From an uncultured Christensenellaceae bacterium (lineage in GTDB: Bacteria; Bacillota; Clostridia; Christensenellales; MGBC116941), in the NCBI GenBank assembly GCA_910585035.1, contig CAJUEF010000025.1, positions 1 through 13,567 on the forward strand: a stretch of 13,567 nt of DNA, given 5' to 3'. Positions 12,106 through 13,567 of this stretch are shown one piece after another. The position numbers were made by a program, and so were the translations under genes. The notes beneath the pieces are model-generated. The model saw only the letters and a list, made by a program, of their open reading frames with translations. It was not told the origin of the DNA and ran no database searches. Each line of letters starts with the position of its first letter. The first letter of the stretch is position 1.

Positions 12106-13278
12106 TTATATTCTTGCGACTCCCGTTTTTTTAGCTGCATCTGCAACAGCCATTGCAACAGCGCTTGCAACTCTTGTATCAAAAGGAGCGGGGATGACAT
12201 AATCTGCATTTAATTCTTCATCGCTTATAAGATCTGCAATGGCTTTTGCAGCTGCTATTTTCATTTCATCATTAATATCCTTTGCTCTTACGTCAAAGGC
12301 TCCGCGAAAAATCCCCGGAAATGCCAGCACGTTATTTATTTGGTTTGGGAAATCACTTCTGCCTGTTCCTACAACAACGGCTCCGGCTTTTTTTGCTTCT
12401 TCCGGCATAATTTCAGGAACAGGGTTAGACATTGCAAAAACAATAGGATTTGCATTCATTAATTTAATCATTTCTTTGGTAACAATATTCGGTCCTGAAA
12501 CGCCTATAAACACGTCTGCACCTTTCATAGCGTCTGCCAGACTTCCTTTAATCATATCTTTGTTTGAGACTTCACTGATTTCTTTCTTAATGGCATTAAG
12601 ATTTTCTCTGCCTTTATATATAGCTCCTTTTCTGTCACACAGTATTACGCTGTTAAGCCCAAGGCTCATAAGCAATTTTGTAATTGCAATTCCTGCCGCT
12701 CCCGCTCCGCATACTACAACCTTTTGGTCTGACAGTTTTCTTTTTGTAAATTTTAAAGCGTTTAACATTGCGGCAGTGGTAACTATTGCGGTTCCATGCT
12801 GGTCATCGTGAAATATTGGAATATCACAAAGCTGTTTTAAACGCTTTTCAATTTCAAAACACCTAGGAGCAGAAATATCCTCTAAATTAATTCCGCCAAA
12901 ACTACCTGAAATAAGATGAATTGTATTTACTATTTCATCCACGTCATGGGATTTAATACAAAGAGGGAAAGCGTCTACGCCTCCAAACTCTTTAAACAGC
13001 ACACATTTCCCCTCCATTACCGGCATTCCCGCTTCCGGACCTATATCTCCAAGGCCAAGCACTGCGCTGCCATCGGTAATAACAGCCGCCATATTCCAGC
13101 GCCTTGTAAGCTCGTAGCTTTTATTCACGTCTTTTTGAATTTCCAGGCAAGGCTCCGCAACACCGGGGGTATAAGCTATTGATAAATCATTTTTATCCTT
13201 TACGGTAACCCTTGAGGATACGCTTATTTTTCCTTTCCATTCATAATGTTTTTTTAAACTTTCTCTTTTGTAATCCAT
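12106..13278 (-). CDS. Malic enzyme, NAD(P)-dependent, oxaloacetate-decarboxylating
   Basis: Oxidative decarboxylation of L-malate to pyruvate and CO2 with reduction of NAD(P)+, linking C4 acids to pyruvate in central metabolism. The 390-residue length is usual for the short bacterial form. Catalytic Tyr36 sits in AYTPGVAEPC and Lys91 in PVMEGKCVLF. Metal-binding acids are at NLEDISAP (Glu133, Asp134) and FHDDQHGTA (Asp158, Asp159). The Rossmann loop is GAGAAG (191-196). Asp215 at the end of the second strand (ILCDRKG) favours NAD over NADP. The C-terminal GTGRSDFPNQINNVLAFPGIFRGA is diagnostic. GGAG at 13286-13289 precedes the ATG by seven bases. No phosphotransacetylase-like domain is fused. 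No clear terminator follows its stop. Confidence 0.95.
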   Translation of the reverse strand: MDYKRESLKKHYEWKGKISVSSRVTVKDKNDLSIAYTPGVAEPCLEIQKDVNKSYELTRRWNMAAVITDGSAVLGLGDIGPEAGMPVMEGKCVLFKEFGGVDAFPLCIKSHDVDEIVNTIHLISGSFGGINLEDISAPRCFEIEKRLKQLCDIPIFHDDQHGTAIVTTAAMLNALKFTKRKLSDQKVVVCGAGAAGIAITKLLMSLGLNSVILCDRKGAIYKGRENLNAIKKEISEVSNKDMIKGSLADAMKGADVFIGVSGPNIVTKEMIKLMNANPIVFAMSNPVPEIMPEEAKKAGAVVVGTGRSDFPNQINNVLAFPGIFRGAFDVRAKDINDEMKIAAAKAIADLISDEELNADYVIPAPFDTRVASAVAMAVADAAKKTGVARI

Positions 13279-13352
13279 AATTTTTCTCCGTTTTAAAAAC
13301 TTATTTTTACCGTTAAATTTTTAAAATTTTATTTAAAAATTCATATAAATTT

Positions 13353-13381
13353 ATATTACCATTTAATTAGGTGATAAACAA
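13353..13381 (-). promoter_or_regulatory. Extended -10 promoter of the malic enzyme gene
   Basis: On the minus strand, TTGTTT (13381-13376) lies 17 bases before TAATAT (13358-13353), and the -10 box is preceded by TGG, forming TGnTAATAT. The leader would be about 70 bases. The gap from 13279 to 13465 otherwise holds AT-rich sequence and no gene. Confidence 0.5.
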
Positions 13382-13465
13382 CGTATAATTTGTGGTTTTT
13401 TTTTATGTAAATATAATGTATAATAACATAATAACTTTAATTACTTAATAAAAGGACGTGATATT

Positions 13466-13567
13466 TTGCCAACAGCAACTATAACTGCGGAACAATTAAG
13501 AATGTCCGCAATGATTTTAATACCTATGGCTTGTCTGCCGGCATATATAGCCAAGAAAAAGGGAAGG
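13466..13567 (+). CDS. Unrecognised protein, N-terminal 34 codons only
   Basis: An open frame begins with TTG at 13466, with AAGGA at 13452-13456 nine bases upstream, and runs off the window without a stop. The 34 visible residues begin MPTATITAEQLRMSAM, then a short hydrophobic stretch (ILIPMACLPAYIA), then KKKGR. This could be a membrane helix with a positive cytoplasmic flank. I do not recognise a family. The next in-frame ATG, at 13502, lacks a ribosome binding site. Two TATAAT hexamers (13412-13417 and 13419-13424) lie upstream but have no good -35 partner. Confidence 0.5.
   Translation, partial: MPTATITAEQLRMSAMILIPMACLPAYIAKKKGR

Noticed and set aside
12239..12811. 190-codon plus-strand open frame opposite the malic enzyme
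   Set aside because: The opposite frame encodes the catalytic and NAD-binding core of malic enzyme. The hydrophobic antisense product is a shadow of Ala/Gly/Ile-rich codons.
1..13567. Mobile element, CRISPR array, prophage, toxin-antitoxin or defence system
   Set aside because: No transposase, integrase, regularly spaced repeats, terminal inverted repeats or defence domains are visible. Gene content is chromosomal core plus small unknowns.

Overview
The window is AT-rich DNA with strong GGAGG-type ribosome binding sites, an endospore-specific sigma factor, SpoVA proteins and a YunB-type sporulation protein. It therefore comes from a spore-forming member of the Clostridia (Firmicutes). FabK rather than FabI, and the Clostridia-type small zinc-ribbon and secreted proteins, fit this. 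I cannot assign a genus. I see no insertion sequence, phage gene, CRISPR array, tRNA or rRNA, so this looks like ordinary chromosome.

Layout, left to right. (1) 1-2608, a sporulation block: the 3' part of sigF (spoIIAC), a hairpin terminator, an unrecognised 35-residue ORF, then spoVAC, spoVAD and spoVAE packed with overlaps or tiny gaps and closed by a terminator. The sigF-spoVA order matches Bacillus subtilis, but only the C-D-E core of spoVA is present. (2) 2632-5347, a lipid block: a housekeeping promoter, fabK, fabD and an alpha/beta hydrolase joined by start/stop overlaps and closed by a hairpin that also serves the facing gene. (3) 5350-8643, on the minus strand: a very large class A penicillin-binding protein with a long Lys-rich cytoplasmic N-terminus and a Thr/Ser linker plus helical C-terminal tail. 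(4) 8727-10249: divergent yunB, with a sigma-E-like promoter, then the PmpR/YebC-family regulator gene and a shared terminator. (5) 10252-11171: a two-TM zinc-ribbon protein divergent from a GNAT acetyltransferase, with a perfect 16-bp palindrome between their promoters. (6) 11174-13278: a minus-strand secreted protein of unknown function and a malic enzyme. (7) At the right edge, the first 34 codons of a plus-strand gene.

How the genes relate. SigF starts forespore transcription. SpoVAC, SpoVAD and SpoVAE form part of the dipicolinic acid channel of the forespore inner membrane. YunB is a mother-cell sporulation protein, and the PBP polymerises peptidoglycan. FabK and FabD feed fatty acid elongation. 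The malic enzyme supplies pyruvate and NADH. Apart from sporulation and envelope themes there is no sign of a single multi-gene novel system. The most promising unknowns are the 35-codon ORF coupled to spoVAC, the secreted Cys/His-rich protein, the palindrome at the divergent promoter, and the tails of the PBP.
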